A DNA stretch of 24,405 nt, from positions 1-24,405 of the IMG/VR virus record IMGVR_UViG_3300036785_000437. One strand, given 5' to 3'. Both the position numbers and the translations under genes were made by a program. The stretch comes from a virus. The notes beneath the pieces are model-generated. The model saw nothing but the letters and a program-made list of their open reading frames with translations. It had not been told where the DNA came from and searched no databases. This document shows, piece by piece, positions 1 to 4,737 of the stretch (the stretch's first letter is position 1; each line of letters opens with the position of its first letter).

Positions 1-170
1 AATTGCGGGTCCTCCCCCATGCTAGCACGCCACGCTAGCTTGCCCCCTGCGTAGCATGCCAGCCTAGTCATGTCAAGAGAAAAAGTTGGGCGGACTATAA
101 AGATATACCTTGACAAGCGCATGTGCGCATAGCTTCCCGCCATGACCGTGACGCATGCCTGCCCTGCCTA

Positions 171-194
171 CTGTCAAAGAATATCTCTTGACAG
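171..194. promoter_or_regulatory. 24-bp dyad, candidate operator
   Basis: The site reads CTGTCAA, ten bases with a central ATAT, then TTGACAG, giving perfect 7-bp arms. The right arm overlaps a TTGACA hexamer that could be a -35 box, which is where a repressor would act. A second dyad with the same arms and the same total length lies at 5740-5763. Degenerate half-sites occur at 70-93 and 93-116. An operator role is inferred from symmetry, recurrence and promoter overlap. Confidence 0.5.
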
Positions 195-216
195 GATTGT
201 AGGACGCACTAGTGTA
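188..216 (+). promoter_or_regulatory. Possible sigma70-type promoter
   Basis: A perfect TTGACA -35 hexamer at 188-193 is followed by a weak -10-like TAGTGT at 210-215 (spacer 16) or AGTGTA at 211-216 (spacer 17). It lies about 185 bases upstream of the first gene. The -35 is good and the -10 is poor, so the promoter may need activation or may not be real. Confidence 0.35.
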
Positions 217-360
217 GAGATGCGCCGCAGCCTGATTGCGATGCAAGTACGCCCGGCGGAAGTCCCCTGTGGTGTCGCCCCGTAACCGTGCCCGCAGGGT
301 ATCAACGATAAAAACCTCCCGCCGTTAGTCGCGCAATCGGGGCGCGGAATGCTCTCACGC

Positions 361-383
361 CAAGCGCGCAATCCGTGCGCTTG
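361..383 (+). promoter_or_regulatory. Hairpin before the first ribosome site
   Basis: CAAGCGC at 361-367 pairs perfectly with GCGCTTG at 377-383 across a 9-base loop. The stem ends two bases before the AGGAGAGCA ribosome site (386-394) of the gene at 400. It could protect the 5' end or modulate initiation. There is no U-run, so it is unlikely to terminate. Confidence 0.4.
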
Positions 384-399
384 TTAGGAGAGCAATCAA

Positions 400-1266
400 A
401 TGAACATCCAACGCAATACCGTTTACGCACAAACCGCACGTTTCGATGGAACGGCGCGAGCGTTGACCGAAGATGAGATGCATCGAATGGTGCCTTCCAT
501 CTTCGCTACAACGGCACACCATTCACGCAGCGATCGGTTCCAGCCCATACCAACCATCGAAGTTGTGCGGGCGCTGTCGCGGGAAGGCTTCGTGCCTGTT
601 GGCGCGAAGCAATGCGGTAGCCGCGACCCGGATAAGCGCGATTTCACTAAGCATCTGATCAGACTTCGCCGCATTGACGAGGTCGCCAAGTATCAGACCG
701 GCGACACCATCGCCGAAATCCTGCTGAAAAATGCCAACGACGGGAGTGCGGCTTATGACTTGCTTGCGGGGCTTTTCAAAATTCTGTGTCTCAATTCGCT
801 TGTGGCACAAACCGACACAATGGAAAGCTTGCGCGTCAAACATAGCGGTGACGTTACTCATAAAGTCATCGATGGCACGTATCGCGTACTCGATACTGCT
901 GTCGCGGCTTTAGAAGCGCCGCGCGAATGGTCAACGATCAACCTGGACCAAGACGAGCGGCAAGCCTTTGCGGAAGCGGCGCACGTTGTGCGCTTTGCCG
1001 ATGCGGAGGGCAATGTTGCGACGCCAATCAAGCCGCAACAGTTACTGTTGCCGCGCCGCCAAGCTGATCAAGCGCCTAACCTTTGGAACACGTTCAACGT
1101 GATCCAGGAAAACAGCATGCGCGGCGGACTGTCAGCAATGGGCCGTGATGCAAACAATCGACCGCGCCGAACGACAACCCGCGCGGTCAACGGTATCGAC
1201 CAGGACGTAAAACTGAACAAGGCTTTGTTCACACTCGCGTCGAAAATGGCCGAGCTGAAAAAGTGA
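400..1266 (+). CDS. DUF932-family phage/plasmid protein
   Basis: This 288-residue protein looks like the DUF932 family (phage/plasmid-like proteins), which is common in phage accessory regions and has no firmly known activity. Recognition rests on overall style: an N-terminal stretch with PTIEVVRALSREGFVPVGAKQ, then the RLRR segment, the central LLKNANDGSAAYDLLAGLFKI block around residues 108-128, and a C-terminal NVIQENSMRGG segment. The length fits the family. The start is set by AGGAGAGCA at 386-394, about six bases before the ATG. The stop overlaps the GTG of the next small gene. It is the first gene of the rightward transcript. Expression early in infection is an inference from its position. 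Confidence 0.75.
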   Translation: MNIQRNTVYAQTARFDGTARALTEDEMHRMVPSIFATTAHHSRSDRFQPIPTIEVVRALSREGFVPVGAKQCGSRDPDKRDFTKHLIRLRRIDEVAKYQTGDTIAEILLKNANDGSAAYDLLAGLFKILCLNSLVAQTDTMESLRVKHSGDVTHKVIDGTYRVLDTAVAALEAPREWSTINLDQDERQAFAEAAHVVRFADAEGNVATPIKPQQLLLPRRQADQAPNLWNTFNVIQENSMRGGLSAMGRDANNRPRRTTTRAVNGIDQDVKLNKALFTLASKMAELKK

Positions 1267-1358
1267 AGTGGCTAATACTGTCTATCGTCGTTTGGTTCGT
1301 TTTCTGGTCATTGTACGGCTATCTAAACAATTGGAACGACCATGACGACGACCCCTGA
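1263..1358 (+). CDS. 31-residue single-span membrane peptide
   Basis: A GTG start overlaps the stop of the DUF932 gene (GTGA), so translation is probably coupled. The peptide begins MKWLILSIVVWFVFW, a hydrophobic segment of about 20 residues, and then has a polar Asn/Asp-rich tail (NNWNDHDDDP). This is the pattern of a small inner-membrane protein with a short acidic tail. No family is recognised. Its TGA stop is also the first three bases of the first palindromic repeat. No separate strong ribosome site is visible, consistent with coupling. Moderate certainty, because the gene is so short. Confidence 0.5.
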   Translation: MKWLILSIVVWFVFWSLYGYLNNWNDHDDDP

Positions 1359-1406
1359 ACGAGAGCGAAGCGGGGCGCGCATTGCGCCCCGTTTTGCCGC
1401 GTTCAT
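1356..1406 (+). repeat. Stop-anchored palindromic element, copy 1
   Basis: The 51-bp element starts with the stop codon of the upstream gene (TGAACG) and ends CGTTCAT. The outer 6-bp arms TGAACG/CGTTCA enclose an inner stem CGGGGCGC/GCGCCCCG followed by TTTT, so the inner part looks like an intrinsic terminator. It is followed by the ribosome site GAGGAGAGCAC of the next gene. Near-identical copies lie at 1573-1623 and 1904-1957. Likely role: terminator or attenuator, or a mobile REP-like module. Confidence 0.8.
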
Positions 1407-1430
1407 AACGCGAAACGAGGAGAGCACAAA

Positions 1431-1575
1431 ATGAACCGCAAACAACGCGAAAGCGTGTTTCGCTTTTTCTGTGGGCGGTCATTACTGTAGCGATTGCGAC
1501 AGTCGTTTAGGCCCTTTCAACTTTGGCCGCGATGCGTACGGCAATATCGGCCGCAAATATCCGGACGATGAATGA
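1431..1575 (+). pseudogene. Small Cys-motif protein, apparently frameshifted
   Basis: The ATG at 1431 has a strong ribosome site (GAGGAGAGCAC) and opens a frame beginning MNRKQRESVFRFF that stops at 1488-1490. In the +1 frame from about 1471 the reading continues with GGHYCSDCDSRLGPF, which has a CxxC metal-binding look, and ends at the TGA of 1573-1575, exactly where repeat copy 2 begins. A single-base change in the T-run at 1464-1468 would join the two into a protein of about 47 residues. It is a sequencing error, a real frameshift mutation, or an independent GTG start at 1471 without a ribosome site. No family is recognised. Confidence 0.45.
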
Positions 1576-1623
1576 ACGAGAGCGAAGCGGAGCGCACGTT
1601 GCGCCCCGTTTTGCCGCGTTCAT
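1573..1623 (+). repeat. Stop-anchored palindromic element, copy 2
   Basis: This is a second copy with the same 51-bp length, outer TGAACG/CGTTCA arms, AGAGCGAAGCGG segment and GCCCCGTTTTGCCGCG segment. The inner stem has one A/C mismatch, so it may terminate less well than copy 1. Its first TGA is the stop of the upstream frame. It is followed by the ribosome site AGGAGGAGAGCA of the gene at 1652. Confidence 0.8.
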
Positions 1624-1651
1624 GTGGAGACGCGATCAGGAGGAGAGCAAA

Positions 1652-1906
1652 ATGGCATTCAAATTTTACAATGATCCCGGTCACAGCTGGATCGAAGTGC
1701 AGGCAAGCGACCTGAAAGCACTCGGCTTAACGCCGCACGATTTCAGCCGCTACAGCTACCGGCGACACAACACGTTCTACCTGGAAGAAGACTGCGACGC
1801 CTCAAAGTTTGTTGCGGTCTACGAGGCTAAGCACGGTTGCAAGCCGGAGTTCACGGACGTGTATCAAGAGCGCACGTTCATTCGCGCCTTGCCGCCAATT
1901 TGGTGA
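1652..1906 (+). CDS. Conserved-looking 84-residue phage protein
   Basis: The ATG at 1652 is chosen because AGGAGGAGAGCA ends just upstream. A longer frame open to 1523 would run through repeat copy 2. The protein begins MAFKFYNDPGHSWIEV and contains YSYRRHNTFYLEEDCDASKF, an aromatic and acidic pattern resembling small uncharacterised phage proteins I have seen, but I cannot name a family or function. There is no membrane segment or signal peptide. Its two cysteines (in EEDCDA and HGCKP) are not in a CxxC arrangement. Its TGA stop is the first codon of repeat copy 3. Confidence 0.7.
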   Translation: MAFKFYNDPGHSWIEVQASDLKALGLTPHDFSRYSYRRHNTFYLEEDCDASKFVAVYEAKHGCKPEFTDVYQERTFIRALPPIW

Positions 1907-1957
1907 ACGAGAGCGAAGCGGGGCGCGCCGTGCGTCGCCCCGTTTTGCCGCGTTCAT
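1904..1957 (+). repeat. Stop-anchored palindromic element, copy 3
   Basis: This is the third copy, 54 bp, three bases longer in the loop. It keeps the outer TGAACG/CGTTCA arms, an inner CGGGGCG/CGCCCCG stem and the TTTT run. It again begins exactly at the stop codon of the preceding gene. It is followed by GGACGCGATTAGGAGAGCAAC and the start of the next gene; copy 2 is followed by a similar GACGCGATC...GGAGAGC leader. Confidence 0.8.
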
Positions 1958-1982
1958 GGACGGACGCGATTAGGAGAGCAAC

Positions 1983-2192
1983 ATGTCAAACAGCAGAAAG
2001 CAAATCAACCGACGCATCGAAAACGCCTACCGCGCAAGTTGTTCGGGTGTCCCGATTAACATCATGGACATTTCGAAAGTGTTCAACTTTGGCCGCATCA
2101 AAATCAGCGAAGGCGTCGATGACACATCGCTTGCGGCCAGCATCCGCGCTTACGTTGACCGTTTTTTGGTGTACGGCCATGACCCAGTATAG
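1983..2192 (+). CDS. Small protein of unknown function
   Basis: A 69-residue protein starting MSNSRKQINRRIENAYR, with a basic N-terminus followed by a mixed helical/strand body (DISKVFNFGRIKISEG). The start is supported by TAGGAGAGCA about three bases upstream. No domain is recognised. Its last 14 bases overlap the start of the next gene in another frame. It is the first gene after repeat copy 3, so read-through of that element would control it. Confidence 0.6.
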   Translation: MSNSRKQINRRIENAYRASCSGVPINIMDISKVFNFGRIKISEGVDDTSLAASIRAYVDRFLVYGHDPV

Positions 2193-2496
2193 CAACCCGC
2201 GCATGACGGCAACCATCCCGCACTGGCCTTCCGGTGCCCGGCGGGTCACGGCAAGGTTTTACATTGAGCAAACGCCGAAAGGCGAACGTGCGGCGCGCGT
2301 GACCACGGGCAACCCGGTCAAGCTGACGTTTGCCCGACGCATGCGGATCGTCGATGGTGATGACGGGCGAACCTACATCGCCCGCGATCACGGCCACGGC
2401 ATGGTCAGCGTGTTTCGCGGCGACATGAAATACGAGCACGAGACCGCGCACGATCCTAACCCGCGCTATGCGGAACTGATGGCACTATTCCAATAG
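2179..2496 (+). CDS. 105-residue protein of unknown function
   Basis: The chosen ATG at 2179 overlaps the preceding gene by 14 bases. An alternative in-frame ATG lies at 2203. The same frame is open much further upstream, but that part is a shadow of the two preceding genes. The protein is basic in the middle and rich in short strands (VTARFYIEQTPKGERAARVT, then LTFARRMRIVDGDDGRTYIA), suggesting a small beta-rich fold. No family is recognised. A hairpin terminator starts four bases after its stop, so it closes this transcription unit. Confidence 0.6.
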   Translation: MTQYSNPRMTATIPHWPSGARRVTARFYIEQTPKGERAARVTTGNPVKLTFARRMRIVDGDDGRTYIARDHGHGMVSVFRGDMKYEHETAHDPNPRYAELMALFQ

Positions 2497-2499
2497 AAA

Positions 2500-2535
2500 A
2501 ATCCCTTGACGGCGATTGTCAAGGGATTATCTTTA
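2500..2535 (+). terminator. Intrinsic-terminator-like hairpin
   Basis: AATCCCTTGAC at 2500-2510 pairs perfectly over 11 bp with GTCAAGGGATT at 2518-2528, around a 7-base loop. It is followed by ATCTTTAA, a weak U-tract. The AAAAA just upstream would give a U-tract on the opposite strand, so it could act in both directions. It lies between the end of the gene at 2496 and a structured leader. Confidence 0.65.
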
Positions 2536-2550
2536 ACACCTATCGGGTGA

Positions 2551-2625
2551 CCGTGGGCGTCCGAGCCGAAAGGCATTCTGTGAGACGGTTGGAAAGGCCG
2601 CTCATTCAAGGGTGCCGACCCACGG
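2551..2625 (+). ncRNA. 75-nt structured RNA, possible leader element
   Basis: CCGTGGG at 2551-2557 pairs with CCCACGG at 2619-2625, closing a three-way junction. One arm is a 3-bp GCC/GGC stem with a GAAA tetraloop (2565-2574). The other is TGAG/CTCA plus CGG/CCG with a bulged A (2581-2604). It sits between a terminator and the ribosome site of the gene at 2650. The arms do not fit tRNA geometry, and no riboswitch or ribozyme consensus was recognised. A cis-regulatory RNA or a small independent RNA is inferred. Confidence 0.5.
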
Positions 2626-2649
2626 ACTTAAAGTCAAGGAGAGCGCAAA

Positions 2650-2871
2650 ATGGCAAAGACTGAATACGGTCGCGGAAAGGGCTACGCAGAGATTGCCGCG
2701 CGTCGGGTCTGGCGGTTAGCCGGCCTATCGAGCCAGAAAGAACTATTCGCCTTGAGTGACGCGCAAATCTTAGCCATTCCAGATGTCGGGCAAAAAACGC
2801 TCGAAGCGATTAGAAAATTGGAACAACAAAGTGGAGACCACAATGCTCAAGATCAAACCCACCAAAAATAA
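2650..2871 (+). CDS. Helix-hairpin-helix mini-protein, RpoA-CTD-like
   Basis: A 73-residue protein whose middle (WRLAGLSSQKELFALSDAQI, then LAIPDVGQKTLEAIRKL, about residues 21-57) has the helix-hairpin-helix pattern seen in the C-terminal domain of the RNA polymerase alpha subunit, including the IPDVGQKTLE turn. Such domains bind DNA through the backbone, and alpha-CTD also contacts activators. The start is supported by AAGGAGAGCGC. The gene directly follows the structured RNA and terminator and may be controlled by them. The C-terminal tail (SGDHNAQDQTHQK) is an overprint of the next gene-start module and is echoed at the end of the gene at 2889. A role as a host-transcription modulator is only a suggestion. 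Confidence 0.6.
   Translation: MAKTEYGRGKGYAEIAARRVWRLAGLSSQKELFALSDAQILAIPDVGQKTLEAIRKLEQQSGDHNAQDQTHQK
2828..2869 (+). repeat. Gene-boundary repeat, copy 1
   Basis: AAAGTGGAGACC (2828-2839), a start codon at 2843 and a 24-base segment (2846-2869) encoding LKIKPTKN match a second copy near 3073-3135; the 24-base part agrees at 21 of 24 positions. Here the LKIKPTKN frame opens at ATG 2843, but downstream (to 2971) it only shadows the membrane gene. It therefore looks like a duplicated gene start left behind when the gene at 2889 was inserted. Confidence 0.55.
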
Positions 2872-2888
2872 GTCAACTGGGGGGCGCG

Positions 2889-3137
2889 ATGATCACCGCA
2901 GTCATGGTGCTGACCTTCATAGCCGGCAGCGTTGTCGGCGCAATCACAATGGCAATCTTGGCCATGGCTAGCGACAGCCGTGCCCGTCGACGCAATCAAA
3001 TGAGCCTTCCCGAATTCGAAAGACTGCAGGACTTAACTCGCAAACCAAAAAAGCCGCAACGTCGGCGACGGAAAAGTGGAGACCCAAATGAACAGTCAAA
3101 TGTATTACCCACTGAAGATCAAGCCAACCAAAAATGA
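2889..3137 (+). CDS. Small membrane-anchored basic protein
   Basis: An 82-residue protein. Residues 1-26 (MITAVMVLTFIAGSVVGAIT...) form one hydrophobic span, followed by a strongly basic stretch (SRARRRNQM and KPKKPQRRRRKSGD) that should stay in the cytoplasm and could bind nucleic acid or phospholipid. The ATG follows a G-rich ribosome site (CTGGGGGGCG). No family is recognised. Its last residues EDQANQK overprint the LKIKPTKN coding of the next gene, as happens at the end of the preceding gene. The boundary repeats on both sides suggest it was inserted as a module. Confidence 0.6.
   Translation: MITAVMVLTFIAGSVVGAITMAILAMASDSRARRRNQMSLPEFERLQDLTRKPKKPQRRRRKSGDPNEQSNVLPTEDQANQK
3073..3135 (+). 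repeat. Gene-boundary repeat, copy 2
   Basis: AAAGTGGAGACC at 3073-3084 and the 24-base LKIKPTKN segment at 3112-3135 repeat the copy at 2828-2869, separated here by a short extra stretch. In this copy LKIKPTKN continues into a full gene. The pair flanks the membrane-protein gene. Confidence 0.55.
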
Positions 3138-3285
3138 TGACATCGACGCTGCGCTCAATCTGGTGATCGAGCTGGCGTTCCAGAACGTCGTCGATCGTCT
3201 CGACAATCCCGGCGAGTACCGCCGCCAGATGGCAGCGGTCAAGCTGGTGCGGGACACGTTCACCAAGGCAGGAGAGCTGCGATGA
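3088..3285 (+). CDS. Small helical protein of unknown function
   Basis: The ATG at 3088 is preferred because GGAGA sits about six bases upstream; an in-frame GTG at 3076 lies before that site and is less likely. The 65-residue product begins with YYPLKIKPTKN and then has a helical body (DDIDAALNLVIELAFQNVV, then PGEYRRQMAAVKLVRDTF). This resembles small phage proteins of unknown role; no domain can be named. Its stop overlaps the ATG of a seven-codon frame (GATGA), so downstream translation is probably coupled. Confidence 0.6.
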   Translation: MNSQMYYPLKIKPTKNDDIDAALNLVIELAFQNVVDRLDNPGEYRRQMAAVKLVRDTFTKAGELR

Positions 3286-3305
3286 TCTACGGCCTAATCG
3301 GGTGA
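3282..3305 (+). CDS. Seven-codon leader peptide MIYGLIG
   Basis: An ATG overlapping the previous stop has GGAGAGC six bases upstream and encodes MIYGLIG before TGA at 3303-3305. That stop overlaps the GTG at 3302 of the zinc-ribbon gene. It looks like a coupling peptide that hands ribosomes from one gene to the next. A similar eight-codon case occurs at 6946-6972. Whether the peptide has any function of its own is unknown. Confidence 0.4.
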   Translation: MIYGLIG

Positions 3306-3511
3306 ACGCGATGAGCCTTTACCACGTAACTTGTCCAAGCTGCAAAAAGAGCTACACCACACTGAGCGACGAAATACCAATCATCAAATGCGGCGACTGT
3401 CTTATGAATAGAGGGAAAATCGTCACTCTCAAATACCAACTAATTCAAGAGGGACGACGATACCCACCACCACAAATGTGGAAGGCGCGCCCTGACGAGG
3501 ATCACGACTAA
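3302..3511 (+). CDS. Small zinc-ribbon protein
   Basis: A 69-residue protein with CPSC near residues 11-14 and CGDC near residues 30-33. Two CxxC knuckles about 15 residues apart are the hallmark of a zinc ribbon, which usually binds nucleic acid or protein. The start is either GTG 3302, overlapping the leader-peptide stop, or ATG 3311; GTG is listed because GTGA coupling is used elsewhere here (1263, 16711). The C-terminus is polar and proline-containing (RYPPPQMWKARPDEDHD). It is the last gene before a GC hairpin and an A-rich stretch, so probably the end of a transcription unit. Confidence 0.6.
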   Translation: MNAMSLYHVTCPSCKKSYTTLSDEIPIIKCGDCLMNRGKIVTLKYQLIQEGRRYPPPQMWKARPDEDHD

Positions 3512-3521
3512 CAACAATGGC

Positions 3522-3626
3522 GGGCCGGGACACCCCGGCCCACCCCCCCCACTCCCCCGACCGGAACAAAAAGGGACCTAAAAATAATAAAAAAATTCAA
3601 AAAAAAATTTTGGACCAAATTAAGGC
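3522..3626. other. GC hairpin followed by C-run and A-rich tract
   Basis: GGGCCGGG at 3522-3529 pairs with CCCGGCCC at 3534-3541. A run of eight C follows at 3543-3550. From about 3567 to 3610 the + strand is almost all A, and the stretch ends in the near-palindrome TTTGGACCAAA. Both the strand asymmetry and the A/T-richness stand out against GC-rich surroundings. It lacks a U-tract after the hairpin, so simple intrinsic termination is doubtful on the + strand. It may be a regulatory or DNA-bending region. Confidence 0.45.
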
Positions 3627-3644
3627 AGCATGATGGAGAGCAAC

Positions 3645-4139
3645 ATGAACGCAAGGGAACTATTGGCCTTCGCCGCCAAAGCGGCCGTGCAAACATTCAG
3701 ACAAAACGGCGAAGTCATCCCGGTGCTGCACATCGTCGATGACAACGGCAACCATATTCCGTTTCACTGGGCCGGCGGGTTTGAGGACCACCACGCCAAG
3801 CAATCAACGTCGGAGATCATGCGCAAGGCGCTCAAGGCCGCCCACGCCGTGCGCTATGCTCTGATCATGGAGGCCTGGGCCGTGGACGAGCACGGCCACA
3901 CTGAGCTGGCGATGGACATGAGTTCCAAAGGCATTAGCCTAGAGAGCCATCCCGACAGCATCGAGGTGATCACCATCTTTGTCGAGGACAAGCTCACCAA
4001 GGAATGCCTGTCGCGCATGTACCGCATTCTCCGCCCCGAGCGCGGCAAGCCGAGGCTCGTGCCGCCGCGCGACCTGGACCTTTCCAAGGACGGCAGCGCG
4101 TCCGGGCGGTTCAACAACCTGTTTGAGGACGAAGCCTAA
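3645..4139 (+). CDS. 164-residue protein of unknown function
   Basis: The ATG at 3645 follows the standard site GGAGAGCAAC; an in-frame ATG at 3630 lies before that site and is less likely. The protein has an N-terminal helix (NARELLAFAAKAAVQTFRQN), strands such as VIPVLHIVDD, a central helix (SEIMRKALKAAHAVRYAL) and strands (DSIEVITIFVED). This alternating pattern suggests a compact alpha/beta fold. No catalytic motif or family is recognised. It begins the unit that runs through the coiled-coil and HNH genes towards the terminase. Codon use looks typical of its GC-rich neighbours. Confidence 0.65.
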   Translation: MNARELLAFAAKAAVQTFRQNGEVIPVLHIVDDNGNHIPFHWAGGFEDHHAKQSTSEIMRKALKAAHAVRYALIMEAWAVDEHGHTELAMDMSSKGISLESHPDSIEVITIFVEDKLTKECLSRMYRILRPERGKPRLVPPRDLDLSKDGSASGRFNNLFEDEA

Positions 4140-4154
4140 AAACGGAGAGCGGCA

Positions 4155-4403
4155 ATGGACGAAAAAGATGATCGCCTAGGAAAGTTCGAACGCGCACTTG
4201 GTGCGCCACCCGAGGTAGCCAAGTTTGCGCCGAAGACGCCGAAACCTGAGCCGACGATTGCCTCGCTGATCGAGCAGGTTAGGCAGCACACTCAGAGCAT
4301 CAATGAATTGTGCACCGACATCGACCGCGTCATCGCCGACACCGAGGCCAGCGCCCGCAAGGCGGCGGACAGCTTGATCGAAGCATCAAAGAGGATGAAA
4401 TGA
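4155..4403 (+). CDS. Small coiled-coil protein
   Basis: An 82-residue protein with the ribosome site GGAGAGCGGCA just upstream. After a Pro/Lys-rich N-terminal third (PKTPKPEPT), the rest is a long charged helix (LIEQVRQHTQSINEL, DIDRVIADTEASARKAADS) with heptad-like spacing, so a coiled-coil oligomer is likely. No family is recognised. Its stop overlaps the ATG of the next frame (ATGA at 4400-4403). Confidence 0.6.
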   Translation: MDEKDDRLGKFERALGAPPEVAKFAPKTPKPEPTIASLIEQVRQHTQSINELCTDIDRVIADTEASARKAADSLIEASKRMK

Positions 4404-4558
4404 AAAAGAAACCGCCGGGCGAGGAGAGCAACCTTGCACCCGGCGGTTCAAACCCAAATCTCAGTACGCATATGTGGAGACGAGTTCCATACATAGCATC
4501 TCTGCAGGGGGACCGCAAATGCCCAAGCTCAAGCCCAACCTCGAGCTGGTGCGGCTGA
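4400..4558 (+). CDS. Short proline-rich peptide, uncertain
   Basis: A 52-residue frame that starts on the ATGA overlap and reads MKKKPPGEESNLAPGG at its N-terminus. The DNA for residues 4-16 also forms a strong hairpin (4411-4447). The C-terminal third overlaps the next gene by 40 bases and looks like a shadow (Ser/Pro/Cys-rich). It may be a real coupled peptide, or the hairpin may be the functional part. No family is recognised. Confidence 0.35.
   Translation: MKKKPPGEESNLAPGGSNPNLSTHMWRRVPYIASLQGDRKCPSSSPTSSWCG
4411..4447 (+). promoter_or_regulatory. Hairpin holding a ribosome-site motif in its loop
   Basis: ACCGCCGGG at 4411-4419 pairs perfectly over 9 bp with CCCGGCGGT at 4439-4447. The 19-base loop contains GGAGAGC at 4423-4429, the same ribosome-binding motif used by most genes in this block. 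A TTG follows six bases later (4434) but opens only a very short frame. The structure could present or hide the motif; its role is unknown. Confidence 0.45.
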
Positions 4559-4737
4559 TCGAGGCCGTCGTCGACCAGCGGCTGGCTGCCCTAATGCGCA
4601 GCCCGCCGATCGCCGCCACCCTCGCACAGCGCTTCATGAGCGGCCGCTGGCATCGCCGCGATGGCGATGGCTACGGTATCTTTCCGCGCCCCGGAGAGCA
4701 CCATGCCGACCGTCCAGGAACTTCTAGAGACGAATAG
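4519..4737 (+). CDS. Small protein of unknown function
   Basis: A 72-residue product starting MPKLKPNLELVRLIEAVVDQ, a helical N-terminal half, followed by a basic, His/Asp/Gly-rich tail (RWHRRDGDGYGIFPRPGEHH). The ribosome site is the G-run CAGGGGGACC ahead of the ATG. The last 35 bases overlap the HNH gene, so its C-terminus may have been altered by the HNH insertion. No family is recognised. Confidence 0.5.
   Translation: MPKLKPNLELVRLIEAVVDQRLAALMRSPPIAATLAQRFMSGRWHRRDGDGYGIFPRPGEHHADRPGTSRDE

Larger units (their letters stand above)
1..399. other. Upstream non-coding regulatory region
   Basis: No convincing gene is seen in these 399 bases. A short open frame exists on the minus strand at 174-371, but it has no clear ribosome site and a biased composition. 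The stretch contains two GCTAGC palindromes 7 bases apart (21-26 and 34-39), TTGACA hexamers at 110-115 and 188-193, an A/T-rich patch around 96-107, and a 10-bp inverted repeat (71-80 with 184-193). It ends in a hairpin just before the ribosome site of the first gene. It reads as the control region of the rightward transcript; this is an inference. Confidence 0.6.

Noticed and set aside
174-371. Minus-strand gene
   Set aside because: No ribosome site, biased composition, and it overlaps the regulatory dyads; all clear genes are on the + strand.
1356-1957. CRISPR array
   Set aside because: Only three palindromic copies, with genes rather than short spacers between them.
2560-2610. Hammerhead ribozyme
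   Set aside because: GAAA and a CTGTGAG segment are present, but the conserved CTGANGA core and its stem order are absent.
2551-2625. tRNA gene
   Set aside because: The length (75) and 7-bp closing stem fit, but no D-arm, anticodon arm or T-arm with TTCRA in the right place can be formed on either strand.
2843-2971. Independent gene starting LKIKPTKN
   Set aside because: After the first nine codons it is only the shadow of the membrane gene at 2889; treated as a vestigial boundary repeat.
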